From: Thermanaerothrix solaris
GTDB lineage: Bacteria > Chloroflexota > Anaerolineae > Anaerolineales > Anaerolineaceae
DNA: 64,000 bases
Reading direction: 5' to 3'
Assembly: GCF_032334255.1 (NCBI RefSeq)
Contig: NZ_JAUHMF010000001.1
Coordinates: forward strand, 868,001-932,000
The translations under genes and the position numbers were made by a program. The notes beneath the pieces were generated by a model. The model was not told the DNA's origin and ran no database searches. It saw only the letters and a program-made list of their open reading frames with translations. Numbering within the stretch: position 1 is the stretch's first letter; every line of letters begins with the position of its first letter. Below, in pieces: positions 1 through 8,210 of the stretch.

Positions 1-915
1 AATCACTTTGCTATACGCCTCCACGGTTTGCGGCCCAATATCCAATACCCGCCAGCCTTCCGGCACCGGCCCAACTGGCATCACCTTCGACTCTGCTTCG
101 GCGTCAAAGCGATCTGCGATCACTACATCTACCGGCAGATACAGGCGCTCACCGCCCTCTGCCAGCAAGGACTTGGCAGTTTCGAGTGCCTCATCCTCAA
201 CCAACGAATCACCCATCGGGATACCCTTGGCTTTGAAGAAAGTATTCGCCATCCCACCGCCGATCAAAATGGCATCCGCTTTCTTCAAGAGATTGCGGAT
301 AACACCGATTTTGTCGCTGATCTTGGCGCCACCCAGGATCGCCACAAAGGGGCGCTTGGGATTTTCAATCGCCTCACCCAGGTATTTGATTTCTTTCTCC
401 ATCAGGAAGCCCGCCACCGCCGGCAGGTAATGTGCAATTCCTTCGGTGGAAGCGTGAGCGCGATGAGCGGAGCCAAAGGCATCGTTCACATAAATGTCCG
501 CCAACGCAGCCAGGGCTTTCGCCATCTCAGGATCATTCTTTTCTTCCTCGGGATGGAAACGGGTGTTCTCTAACAAGAGGACTTCCCCTGGTTTGAGTGC
601 TTTAGCGGCTTCCTCAGCCACCGGCCCAATACAATCTTCTGCAAATTTCACCGGCTTCCCCAGCAGGTTGGCCAGATAATCCGCCACCGGTTTAAGGGAA
701 TATTTAGGATCCGGGCCTCCTTTTGGACGACCCAAATGGGAAGCAAGTATGACCGCCGCGCCTTGATCTAATAGATACTGAATGGTCGGCAACGCTGCAC
801 GAATGCGCGTATCATCCCCAACCACACCGTCTTTAATAGGAACGTTGAAATCTACACGCACGAACACGCGTTTGCCCTTAACATCAACATCTCGAATTGT
901 CTTCTTGTTGAACAT
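1..915 (-). CDS. pgk: Phosphoglycerate kinase (3' end beyond window)
   Basis: This cytoplasmic glycolytic enzyme moves phosphate between 1,3-bisphosphoglycerate and ADP. Read from the ATG at 915, the protein opens MFNKKTIRDVDVKGKRVF and continues with VRVDFNVP, ASHLGRPKG and VNDAFGSAHRAHAST, which are family hallmarks; LGGAKISDKI follows further on. The frame is still open at base 1, so about 305 of the usual ~395 residues are present and the C-terminal nucleotide-binding lobe is only partly in view. A purine-rich Shine-Dalgarno (GGGAGGGA) lies just before the ATG. It follows gap on the same strand after 90 nt, so it is probably the third gene of a yvcK-gap-pgk operon. The identification is secure; only the C-terminus is unseen. 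Confidence 0.97.
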   Translation of the reverse strand, partial: MFNKKTIRDVDVKGKRVFVRVDFNVPIKDGVVGDDTRIRAALPTIQYLLDQGAAVILASHLGRPKGGPDPKYSLKPVADYLANLLGKPVKFAEDCIGPVAEEAAKALKPGEVLLLENTRFHPEEEKNDPEMAKALAALADIYVNDAFGSAHRAHASTEGIAHYLPAVAGFLMEKEIKYLGEAIENPKRPFVAILGGAKISDKIGVIRNLLKKADAILIGGGMANTFFKAKGIPMGDSLVEDEALETAKSLLAEGGERLYLPVDVVIADRFDAEAESKVMPVGPVPEGWRVLDIGPQTVEAYSKVI

Positions 916-939
916 GATTCCCTCCCACATTTAGAAGAT

Positions 940-982
940 GGTCATGCGCAACCCCGAGGTGTTTCTAAGGTCGCGCATGACC
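940..982 (-). other. Intercistronic hairpin between gap and pgk
   Basis: A perfect 10-bp inverted repeat (GGTCATGCGC at 940-949, GCGCATGACC at 973-982) with a 23-nt loop sits between gap and pgk. No T-run follows on the minus strand, so it does not look like a terminator. I infer an mRNA processing or stability element. Confidence 0.5.
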
Positions 983-1005
983 TGAGTTTCAAGAGCGGCA
1001 TTCGA

Positions 1006-2058
1006 CTATAACGATTTTGCCATTAACGCGGCCAGGTCAGCGGTGCGGCAGGAGTAACCCCACTCGTTATCGTACCAGGCCACCACTTTGACCAGATTGC
1101 CACCCATGACCATGTTCGAGGGCAAGTCAATAATGGAAGAGCGGGAGTCGCCTTTGAAGTCCATCGAAACCAGCGGCTCATTATAGCCACCATTGGTGAC
1201 ACCCAGGATGCCCTTGAGCGGACCATTCGCCGCATCAATGAAGACCTGATTGAGTTCTTCCTTGGTGGTGGGTTTTTCCACCGTTGCAACAAAGTCCACG
1301 ATTGAAACCGTGGGGGTGGGCACGCGCAGGGCATAACCGTCAAATTTGCCCTTCAAATCGGGGATGACCAACGCCACTGCCTTAGCCGCGCCGGTGGTCG
1401 TGGGGATAATGTTAAGGCCAGCCGAGCGGGAGCGGCGCATTTCTTTCTTGTGCCCCTGATCCAAGATCACCTGATCGTTCGTATATGAGTGAATGGTCAC
1501 CATCACCGCATTAAGGATCTTGAAGTGATCATGGACCACCTTTGCCGCCGGCGCCAAGCAGTTGGTGGTGCAGGAGGCATTGGAGACCACATGATGTTTT
1601 GCGGGGTCATACATATTTTCGTTGACGCCGAGGACAATTGTAATATCCTCGTTCTTTGCCGGTGCGCTAATGATGACCTTCTTCGCACCGCCCTTATCAA
1701 TGTGAACGCGAGCACCAGGCTTGCCCTTCGCCGGATCGCCCAAAGCATCGGTGAAGACACCCGTGGACTCGATCACAATGTCTACACCCAGATCCTTCCA
1801 TGGCAGGTTGCCCGGATCTTTCTCGGCAAACACCTTGATGCGCCGCCCGTCAATGACAATATCCCCATCTACCACCTCCACGCTACCCGGGTAAATTCCG
1901 TAGGTGGAGTCAAACTTGAATAGATGCGCATTCTGCTTCGCATCGAACAGATCATTGACCGCTACGACTTCCAGGTCATTGGGGTAACGCTCAAGGATGG
2001 CCTTGAGAACCAAACGGCCAATACGGCCAAAACCATTGATACCAACTTTGACTGCCAT
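1006..2058 (-). CDS. gap: Glyceraldehyde-3-phosphate dehydrogenase, type I
   Basis: The enzyme oxidatively phosphorylates glyceraldehyde-3-phosphate with NAD(P) in the cytoplasm. The 350-residue protein starts MAVKVGINGFGRIGR, the Rossmann dinucleotide loop, and carries the catalytic motif SNASCTTNC (Cys163). The C-terminus has the conserved WYDNEWGYSCR. I chose the ATG at 2058 because GGAGGT stands six to seven bases upstream; an upstream in-frame start at 2073 would only add MWRCT. It lies 41 nt after yvcK and 90 nt before pgk on the same strand. Asp36 (AVNDLFD) after the second beta strand suggests NAD preference, which is an inference. Length and motifs are normal for the family. Confidence 0.98.
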   Translation of the reverse strand: MAVKVGINGFGRIGRLVLKAILERYPNDLEVVAVNDLFDAKQNAHLFKFDSTYGIYPGSVEVVDGDIVIDGRRIKVFAEKDPGNLPWKDLGVDIVIESTGVFTDALGDPAKGKPGARVHIDKGGAKKVIISAPAKNEDITIVLGVNENMYDPAKHHVVSNASCTTNCLAPAAKVVHDHFKILNAVMVTIHSYTNDQVILDQGHKKEMRRSRSAGLNIIPTTTGAAKAVALVIPDLKGKFDGYALRVPTPTVSIVDFVATVEKPTTKEELNQVFIDAANGPLKGILGVTNGGYNEPLVSMDFKGDSRSSIIDLPSNMVMGGNLVKVVAWYDNEWGYSCRTADLAALMAKSL

Positions 2059-2099
2059 TGTGCACCTCCACAAGATTTAGGATTGTTAGAATGGTTGGT

Positions 2100-3491
2100 T
2101 CAATTCCTCCCCTTTTCCGCATAGGTGCTGAGCACACCTTCACGGGGAAGGGTATCTTCACGTCCAGATAGCGGCCCGGTGCGCTCGTAGTAGAGATCCA
2201 TCACCACTTGAGCCAACCGTGCCGCATCATGTCGCCAGGGTTGCTCATCATCCACCAAATCCGCACAGTAGATAGCATGACGTTCTTCCAACTCTGGCGA
2301 GGGCAAAACCGCCCGCACCCCCTCGGGCAGATTCTTGGGGGGGCGGTTATTACACACGATCAAATCAAAAATCGGTTCTCCGAGATGACGCTCGATGGCT
2401 CTTACGTGATCCGCACAGGTAAACGTATCCGTCTCTCCACGCTGGGTTGCTACGTTACAAATATAAAACTTCAACGCCCGACTGGATTTCAAGGCCGCAG
2501 CAATATCAGGTACCAGTAAGTTAGGCAATATGCTGGTAAAGAGAGAACCCGGCCCGATCAAAATCAGGTCGGCATTAAGAATGGCTTGCACCGCGGGGGG
2601 ATAACCTAAGGGTGCGTTGGGTTCCAGCCACACCCGTTCGACCTGTCCACCCACTTTCGGGATATTACTCTCGCCCTTGACACGGAGGGTGCGCCCATTT
2701 TCCGGCGTTTTTACCTCCGCCACCAAACGGACGTCATGCAAGGTTGAGGGGAGAACCCGTCCCCGTACTGCTAAAACTCGTCCTGACTCGGCGATGGCTT
2801 CCTCAAACGAACCGGTGATATCGGCTAAGGCGGTGATCAAAAGGTTACCTAGGTTGTGTCCATTTAACCCCGCCCCAGCCGGAAAGCGGTAGCGGAACAA
2901 CTGTGTAACTAGTTCCTCGTCATCCGATAGAGCCGCCAAACAGTTACGAATATCTCCGGGCGGCAGTACGCCCATATGACGCCGCAACTCACCCGATGAG
3001 CCGCCATCATCGGCCACCGTCACAATGGCGGTGATATTGTGGGTATAAGCTTTCAAACCACGTAACAACGTGGAGAGCCCCGTTCCTCCGCCAATGGCCA
3101 CAATACGCGGCCCGCGTTCCCGGCGACGGTAATCCGTCACTGTTTCCACAATAGGTTTGCCGGGGCGTAAAAATGGCCGTAAAAGTGAACGGCTAAGCCC
3201 CCAGCCTCCCCAGAGGATAAGCCCTACCCCAATACTGGCGAAAATGGCAATGCGCAGAGGGCGGTCAATAAAACGGAGGGCAAGAATAGAAAGCCATGGT
3301 AGCCAGGGAGTATCGGGTGCCCCGCGGTAAATGTCGAGCAGAGAAAGCGTGACCCCCGTACCTAAAAACGTGGTTCCAATAAGTAGAACCAACAACCAAC
3401 GCTTAACGCCAATCCCTGGCGTAAGCCATCGCAGTGCCAGCCTCATACGCCGTTGCCAGGAATGCCAGGGACGAGACGTTAACTTGCCCAT
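2100..3491 (-). CDS. yvcK: YvcK/CofD-family gluconeogenesis factor with N-terminal membrane segments
   Basis: The C-terminal ~330 residues match the YvcK/CofD-like family: IVAIGGGTGLSTLLRG, VTVADDGGSSGELRR, PPGDIRNCL, GHNLGNLL and LIGPGSLFTSILPNLL. In Bacillus YvcK is needed for growth on gluconeogenic carbon and influences the cell wall, and it binds UDP-sugars. Unlike the ~317-residue Bacillus protein, this one has 463 residues, with an N-terminal extension holding two or three hydrophobic stretches (about residues 30-52 and 72-116). It should therefore be membrane anchored. The ATG at 3491 is preceded by a consensus promoter ending nine bases upstream and by no Shine-Dalgarno, so the mRNA is probably leaderless. 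Its position before gap and pgk fits control of the lower glycolytic pathway. Confidence 0.9.
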   Translation of the reverse strand: MGKLTSRPWHSWQRRMRLALRWLTPGIGVKRWLLVLLIGTTFLGTGVTLSLLDIYRGAPDTPWLPWLSILALRFIDRPLRIAIFASIGVGLILWGGWGLSRSLLRPFLRPGKPIVETVTDYRRRERGPRIVAIGGGTGLSTLLRGLKAYTHNITAIVTVADDGGSSGELRRHMGVLPPGDIRNCLAALSDDEELVTQLFRYRFPAGAGLNGHNLGNLLITALADITGSFEEAIAESGRVLAVRGRVLPSTLHDVRLVAEVKTPENGRTLRVKGESNIPKVGGQVERVWLEPNAPLGYPPAVQAILNADLILIGPGSLFTSILPNLLVPDIAAALKSSRALKFYICNVATQRGETDTFTCADHVRAIERHLGEPIFDLIVCNNRPPKNLPEGVRAVLPSPELEERHAIYCADLVDDEQPWRHDAARLAQVVMDLYYERTGPLSGREDTLPREGVLSTYAEKGRN

Positions 3492-3500
3492 ACCATCTTA

Positions 3501-3529
3501 TTTATAACCGTCTTTTGTTTGGGCGTCAA
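3501..3529 (-). promoter_or_regulatory. yvcK promoter, leaderless type
   Basis: On the minus strand TTGACG (3529-3524), a 17-bp spacer and TATAAA (3506-3501) form a near-consensus sigma70 promoter. Only nine bases separate the -10 box from the yvcK ATG, so transcription should start within a few bases of the start codon. Confidence 0.7.
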
Positions 3530-3599
3530 CGAAAACTTTCTGGTATGAACAGCTGAATTTATTATACCACTATTTGTGATAATTATCACAATACCCCGA

Positions 3600-3629
3600 T
3601 TCAAACCGCTAATTTTCCCATGCTATAAT
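3600..3629 (+). promoter_or_regulatory. Promoter for aminotransferase-kinase operon
   Basis: TATAAT at 3624-3629 is preceded by TGC (3621-3623), an extended -10. The -35 (TTCAAA, 3600-3605) is weak. The predicted start near 3636 leaves a leader of about 185 nt before the aminotransferase ATG. Confidence 0.55.
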
Positions 3630-3716
3630 GAGGGAAGTAAATGCAATTAACATCCTTTAACTGCTACAGAGACCTGTTAACGTCTTCCCGCTGATTTACG
3701 TGTATTGCATGGAGGG

Positions 3717-3763
3717 AAAGGGCGATTCAATCAGCTGATAAAAAAGATTTCAATCGTCCTTTT
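3717..3763 (+). other. Hairpin in the aminotransferase leader
   Basis: AAAGGGCGATT (3717-3727) can pair over 11 bp, with one G-U, with AATCGTCCTTT (3752-3762) and is followed by a short T stretch. It may be an attenuator or simply a structured leader. The 330-nt gap 3492-3821 otherwise holds only the two promoters and no convincing ORF. Confidence 0.35.
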
Positions 3764-3821
3764 ACAAAACACCACCTTTATGCATGGTCATCTCTTCACA
3801 TATTCCCAGGAGGAATTCTCT

Positions 3822-5180
3822 ATGGCATCTACCTCTTTACCCGGCCCCAAAGCCCACCACTATATTGCTCGGGATCATGCTGTCATCTCCCCTTCCTACC
3901 CCCGCAGTCACCCCTTTGTTATGGATCATGGCCGTGGCGTAGAAGTTTGGGACGTAGATGGCAATCGCTTTCTTGATTTTGCCGCCGGAATTGCAGTGGT
4001 TTCCACCGGGCACAGCCACCCTCAAGTCGTTAAAGCCATCCAGGAACAAGCCGGGAAATTCATCCATATTTCTTCTGATTTTTACCACCCCAAATGGATA
4101 GAACTTGCCGAGTACATTAACCGCATCGTCCCCTTTGACGAAGATGCTGTTTGTTTTATGACCAATTCCGGCACGGGTGCCGTTGAAACCGCAATCAAAC
4201 TGGCCCGTTACTACACCGGGCGCACTGAATTCATTGGTTTTCTCGGTGGATTTCATGGGCGCACTATGGGCTCATTGGCTTTCACGGCCAGTAAATCATC
4301 CTATCACCGTGGGTTTTTGCCCCTCATGCCCGGGGTTACCCACATCCCTTACCCCAATCCCTACCGTCCGGTATTACAATCCCCGCCTGGTGAACCCTAC
4401 GGTCAAACCGTTGTGCGCTATCTCGAGCAAGAGGTATTCGCTAAACTCATCCCCCCGGACGCCGTCGCGGGCATCATCGTTGAACCGGTGCTCGGTGAAG
4501 GCGGTTACGTCGTCCCCGCACCCGGATTCTTCCCGGCTCTCAGAGATCTCTGTGATCGGTACGGTATCCTTCTAATTGTTGATGAAGTGCAAAGTGGTGT
4601 TGGGCGCACGGGTAAATGGTGGGGAATCCAGCATTTTGGCGTTGAGCCGGATATGATTTGCATCGCCAAAGGCATCGCCTCGGGTATGCCCTTGGGTGTA
4701 TTGGCGGCACGCAAACATTTGGTAACGTGGCCAAAGGGCAGTCATGGTAACACCTATGGGGGCAATCCAATATCTTGTGCTGCGGCACTGGCGACTCTCC
4801 AGTTGATTGAAAACGGCTATATGCAAAATGCGGCTACCGTCGGTTCATATGCCCTTCAACGTTTGCGTGAGATCATGGAACGCCATCCTTCAATTGGCGA
4901 TGTCCGTGGGCTAGGCCTCATGATCGGCGTCGAATTTGTGCAAGACCGAAGCACCAAGGAACCCGCGGAGAAGCTTCGCGATCGTATTGTAGAACTTTGC
5001 TTCGAAAAGGGCCTAATCGTTCTCGGATGTAGCACCAGTGTCATCCGCATCTCACCACCGCTGTGTATCACCTATGACGAAATAGACGAAGGATTAGAAA
5101 TTTTTGAGGCCGCCATCGAACAGGCTGAAGATGAACTTTATCTTCACCCGGTTTCCCACCCCGGAGGCGCTCATCCATGA
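3822..5180 (+). CDS. Class III aminotransferase (GABA/ornithine/acetylornithine type)
   Basis: This is a PLP-dependent omega-amino transaminase of 452 residues. Visible family features are the NSGTGAVETAIKLAR cofactor loop, GGFHGRTMGSL, the DEVQSGVGRTG motif whose Asp holds the pyridine nitrogen, and the Schiff-base lysine in CIAKGIASGMPLG (about residue 283). The ATG at 3822 was chosen because AGGAGGAATT stands just upstream; longer in-frame starts to 3705 lie in the untranslated leader. Overall it resembles 4-aminobutyrate or broad-substrate ornithine/amino acid aminotransferases, some of which act as racemases; the substrate cannot be fixed from sequence. Its stop overlaps the start of a histidine kinase by ATGA, an unusual partnership implying translational coupling. 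Confidence 0.88.
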   Translation: MASTSLPGPKAHHYIARDHAVISPSYPRSHPFVMDHGRGVEVWDVDGNRFLDFAAGIAVVSTGHSHPQVVKAIQEQAGKFIHISSDFYHPKWIELAEYINRIVPFDEDAVCFMTNSGTGAVETAIKLARYYTGRTEFIGFLGGFHGRTMGSLAFTASKSSYHRGFLPLMPGVTHIPYPNPYRPVLQSPPGEPYGQTVVRYLEQEVFAKLIPPDAVAGIIVEPVLGEGGYVVPAPGFFPALRDLCDRYGILLIVDEVQSGVGRTGKWWGIQHFGVEPDMICIAKGIASGMPLGVLAARKHLVTWPKGSHGNTYGGNPISCAAALATLQLIENGYMQNAATVGSYALQRLREIMERHPSIGDVRGLGLMIGVEFVQDRSTKEPAEKLRDRIVELCFEKGLIVLGCSTSVIRISPPLCITYDEIDEGLEIFEAAIEQAEDELYLHPVSHPGGAHP

Positions 5181-6742
5181 GCTTCATGCTCCCCGATTTT
5201 CGTATCCGTCAGCGAGATTACTTACTTGAGATCACACGCGCCCTCACCCAGGAATTGGACTTAGATGCGTTGTTAGGGCGCATCTTGCGCATCTCAATCG
5301 AGATGTTAGCCGGGCAGGCTGGCTTGATCGCCTTACGTGAGGAAGATGGCACTTGGAAAGTTGCGGTTGCCCAAGGTATCCCTCAGGCTTTCGTCAAATT
5401 TTTAGCCCCCTATCTAAACGAAATCACCGATTCGCCCGATCCTGACTACTTCGAACTGCTCGAAATTGATCGCCGCTTACGCGAACTCGCCCTTACAACC
5501 AGTCTAGGATTACTACATGGGGTTGTCTTGCCACTCATTGCTCGCAATCGCGTTTTGGGGGTCATTTTTATCTTTCGTTCTTACCCAGCCGCCTTTTCCA
5601 GCAACGATCGGGGCTTGCTGATGGCATTCGCCGATCAAGCCGCCATTGCCGTTTCAAATGCGCAACTTTATACCCAATTAGCCCGGAGCAAACAACGACT
5701 GGATGGCCTCCTCGATGCTGTAGCGGATGGTGTGCTGATCCTCAACCCCGATCTGAAGATCGAGCGCTGTAATCCGGCTTTTGCTCGCCTTGTAGGCCTA
5801 CCCCGCGAGAAAATCCAAGGTAAAACCCATGAGGCGATCGTGCATTGGAGCACCCCCCCGAAAGAGATGACGCTAGAGCAGGCCGTGGCGGGCGGGTGGC
5901 CTTTGGCCCCCAATTCCTATCTCTACGTTGAGGGCGACCTCAAATGCCAGGGGCCGCGCAATACTGTACCGGTTGGGATTACCTATGCCCCGTTACTGAG
6001 TGAAGGCAAATTGCTCAACATCATTGCCATTGTGCGCGATATTACTCGCTTCCGGGAAGCTGATGAACTAAAAAGCACCTTCATTTCCATTATCAGTCAC
6101 GAGCTCAAAACCCCCCTGGCTCTGATCAAGGGCTACGTCAGCACCCTCCGCCGCGAAGATGCGCAATGGGATCCCGAAATTGTTCAAGAGAGCCTGGCCG
6201 TTATCGAGGAAGAAGCCGATCGCCTGGGGGCACTGATTGAAAATCTTTTGGATGCCTCGCGCTTGCAGGCGGGTGGTCTTACCCTCAAGCGCGCCGATGT
6301 TTGGCTTCCCGAATTGGCCTCACGGGTGGCACAACGCATGTCCACGCAGACCAATCGCCATACCATTATCGTGGATTTTCCCCCTGACTTTCCGGTCATA
6401 TTGGCCGATGAAGACCGTTTGCAGCAGGTTCTCACCAATCTCATTTCCAACGCAATAAAGTACGCCCCCCAGGGAGAAATTCGCATCTCGGGCCAGGTGC
6501 GCCCGGATACGGTGATCGTCTGCGTGAGTGACCAGGGGCCGGGCATCGCTCCCTCGGATCGTCCGCACATTTTTGATCGCTTCTATCGTTCGCCTGAAGT
6601 GATGCGCCACACCAAAGGCGCCGGGTTGGGTCTTTACCTGAGCCGTGCCATCATTGAAGCCCACGGGGGTAAAATTTGGGTGGATTCCGGTGCGGAACAA
6701 GGCGCCCGTTTTTGCTTCTCACTTCCCCGTCAGCCCCAATAA
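5177..6742 (+). CDS. GAF-PAS sensor histidine kinase
   Basis: This is a 521-residue sensor kinase with no clear membrane segment, so probably cytoplasmic. Domain order is GAF (about 14-170, starting ALTQELDLDALLGRILRIS), PAS (about 172-290, LLDAVADGVLILNPDLKIERC), HisKA with phospho-acceptor His308 in FISIISHELKTPLALIKGY, and an HATPase domain with NLISNAIKYAP, DQGPGIA, FDRFYRS and GAGLGLYLS boxes. The start at 5177 overlaps the aminotransferase stop by four bases, so the two are probably translated together. No response regulator is adjacent. The GAF and PAS ligands are unknown. It could be a redox or metabolite sensor linked to the aminotransferase, but that is inference from position only. 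Confidence 0.93.
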   Translation: MSFMLPDFRIRQRDYLLEITRALTQELDLDALLGRILRISIEMLAGQAGLIALREEDGTWKVAVAQGIPQAFVKFLAPYLNEITDSPDPDYFELLEIDRRLRELALTTSLGLLHGVVLPLIARNRVLGVIFIFRSYPAAFSSNDRGLLMAFADQAAIAVSNAQLYTQLARSKQRLDGLLDAVADGVLILNPDLKIERCNPAFARLVGLPREKIQGKTHEAIVHWSTPPKEMTLEQAVAGGWPLAPNSYLYVEGDLKCQGPRNTVPVGITYAPLLSEGKLLNIIAIVRDITRFREADELKSTFISIISHELKTPLALIKGYVSTLRREDAQWDPEIVQESLAVIEEEADRLGALIENLLDASRLQAGGLTLKRADVWLPELASRVAQRMSTQTNRHTIIVDFPPDFPVILADEDRLQQVLTNLISNAIKYAPQGEIRISGQVRPDTVIVCVSDQGPGIAPSDRPHIFDRFYRSPEVMRHTKGAGLGLYLSRAIIEAHGGKIWVDSGAEQGARFCFSLPRQPQ

Positions 6743-6785
6743 GAAGGAAAATAATTTAAATTTTTTCCCCTTCGCTCTTTCAAAA

Positions 6786-6794
6786 TGGTATAAT
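6786..6794 (+). promoter_or_regulatory. Extended -10 promoter for CpXC gene
   Basis: TGG followed by TATAAT (6789-6794) is an extended -10 element. The start point near 6801 lies downstream of the earliest possible ATG (6793), which decides the gene start in favour of 6832. Confidence 0.6.
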
Positions 6795-6831
6795 GCACTC
6801 GTTAATTCAGCCCAGAAAGTGTGACTTACTT

Positions 6832-8187
6832 ATGCCCAAAGTACAAACCTCTTGCCCCCGTTGTAAATCCCCGGTTATCGCCGATTTAGAGCAACTACTG
6901 GATGTCTCGGTTGACCCCTCGGTCAAACAGCGCTTGCTCAACGGACAGATCAACGTCATTCACTGCCCCACCTGTGGGTTTGAGGGCATGGTTAGTGCCC
7001 CTCTGGTCTATCATGACCCCGATAAAGAACTCTTACTCACCTATTTCCCGCCAGACTTAGGACTCTCGGTTAATGATCAAGAACGACTTATCGGCCCTCT
7101 AATCAACCAGATCACGAATCGCCTGCCCCTTGAAAAGCGCAAAGCCTATCTGCTCCGTCCTCAAACAATGCTTACCTTTCAAACCTTGATTGAACGGATT
7201 CTTGAGGCCGATGGGTACACTCGAGAGGTGTTGGAAAACCAACAAAAACGCTTTGAATTAATCAGACGCTTGCTGGGTATTGTAGATCCTGAAGAACGTA
7301 AATCGGTCATGCAACAGGAAGAAGGCCTCATTGATGCCGACTTTTTCCTTATGCTGTCCCAAATCACTGAGGCCATGCTTGCCCAGGGTGACGAGCGAAC
7401 CGCGCGTGTTCTGGCGGCCCTTCAGCAGGAAGCTCTCAATAACACAAAAGCAGGACAGGAGATTAAAAACCAGACTCAGGAGGTTCAGGATCTCTTGCAA
7501 AAACTGCAGCAGGCCAGCCGCCAAGGACTAACGCGTGAAAAACTTTTAGATCTGATGCTCGAAGCCAAGAGCGAAGCTGCACTCACGGCCCTGGTGGGGC
7601 TGGTGCGTAACGGTCTGGATTATGAATTCTTCCAGGTCCTTTCAGAGCGGATTGAGGCGTCTCAAGACAGCGCCGAGAAAGCCCGACTTGAAAACTTACG
7701 GGCTAAACTTCTGGAGTATGCACGCCAGGTGGATGAACAGATTCAACGCCATTATAAGCAAAGCCGTCAATTAGTGCAGCAAATTGCCACAGCCTCAAAT
7801 ATCGAACAAGCCGTTGAAGAGAATTTAGAAACGATTGACGAGTTTTTCTTCAAAGCCCTCGACGAAGAATTAGAACAGGCCCGCAAAAACGCAGACCTGG
7901 ATCGCATTTCTCGCTTGCAACGTATTCGCGCTCACCTAGAAAAACTGAGCGCTCCCCCACCTGAAGTTGCCTTCCTCGAAGAACTACTTAGCCTCTCTTC
8001 TTATGAGGAACGCCAAAAGAAAATGCAAGAAAAATCGGACCTGGTCACAGCGGATTTTCTACAACTCGTGGGCGGCCTCATCGCCCAATCTGAGAAACAA
8101 AATCAGCCACCGGAATTCCTGAGCGCACTGCGGGAGATCAATCGCATTGCGCTGCGCATGACCATGATGGCTAACCTGAACCAGTAA
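6832..8187 (+). CDS. CpXC zinc-finger protein with helical repeats
   Basis: The N-terminus is a CpXC-type domain: paired CxxC motifs (TSCPRCKSPV near residue 8 and IHCPTCGFEG near residue 45) should bind zinc, followed by a beta-rich segment ending about residue 120. The remaining ~330 of 451 residues are highly charged and helical, with coiled-coil character (about 205-225 and 285-315). Two similar ~55-residue helical units are visible, each with EERxxxMQ and (I/V)xADF motifs, near residues 148-205 and 385-440. No signal peptide or membrane segment is seen. Function is unknown; the architecture suggests a scaffold or regulatory protein. The start at 6832 is favoured because the promoter overlaps an earlier ATG. 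It converges on cydC. Confidence 0.75.
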   Translation: MPKVQTSCPRCKSPVIADLEQLLDVSVDPSVKQRLLNGQINVIHCPTCGFEGMVSAPLVYHDPDKELLLTYFPPDLGLSVNDQERLIGPLINQITNRLPLEKRKAYLLRPQTMLTFQTLIERILEADGYTREVLENQQKRFELIRRLLGIVDPEERKSVMQQEEGLIDADFFLMLSQITEAMLAQGDERTARVLAALQQEALNNTKAGQEIKNQTQEVQDLLQKLQQASRQGLTREKLLDLMLEAKSEAALTALVGLVRNGLDYEFFQVLSERIEASQDSAEKARLENLRAKLLEYARQVDEQIQRHYKQSRQLVQQIATASNIEQAVEENLETIDEFFFKALDEELEQARKNADLDRISRLQRIRAHLEKLSAPPPEVAFLEELLSLSSYEERQKKMQEKSDLVTADFLQLVGGLIAQSEKQNQPPEFLSALREINRIALRMTMMANLNQ

Positions 8188-8210
8188 TTCGTCTCAGAAA
8201 CAGAGCCCGA

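Noticed and set aside
28..573. Plus-strand open frames opposite pgk
   Set aside because: They lie antisense to a clear pgk frame on the minus strand, have no Shine-Dalgarno and read as shadow translations.
1489..1923. Plus-strand open frame of 144 codons inside gap
   Set aside because: Antisense to a highly conserved GAPDH sequence; no independent start signals.
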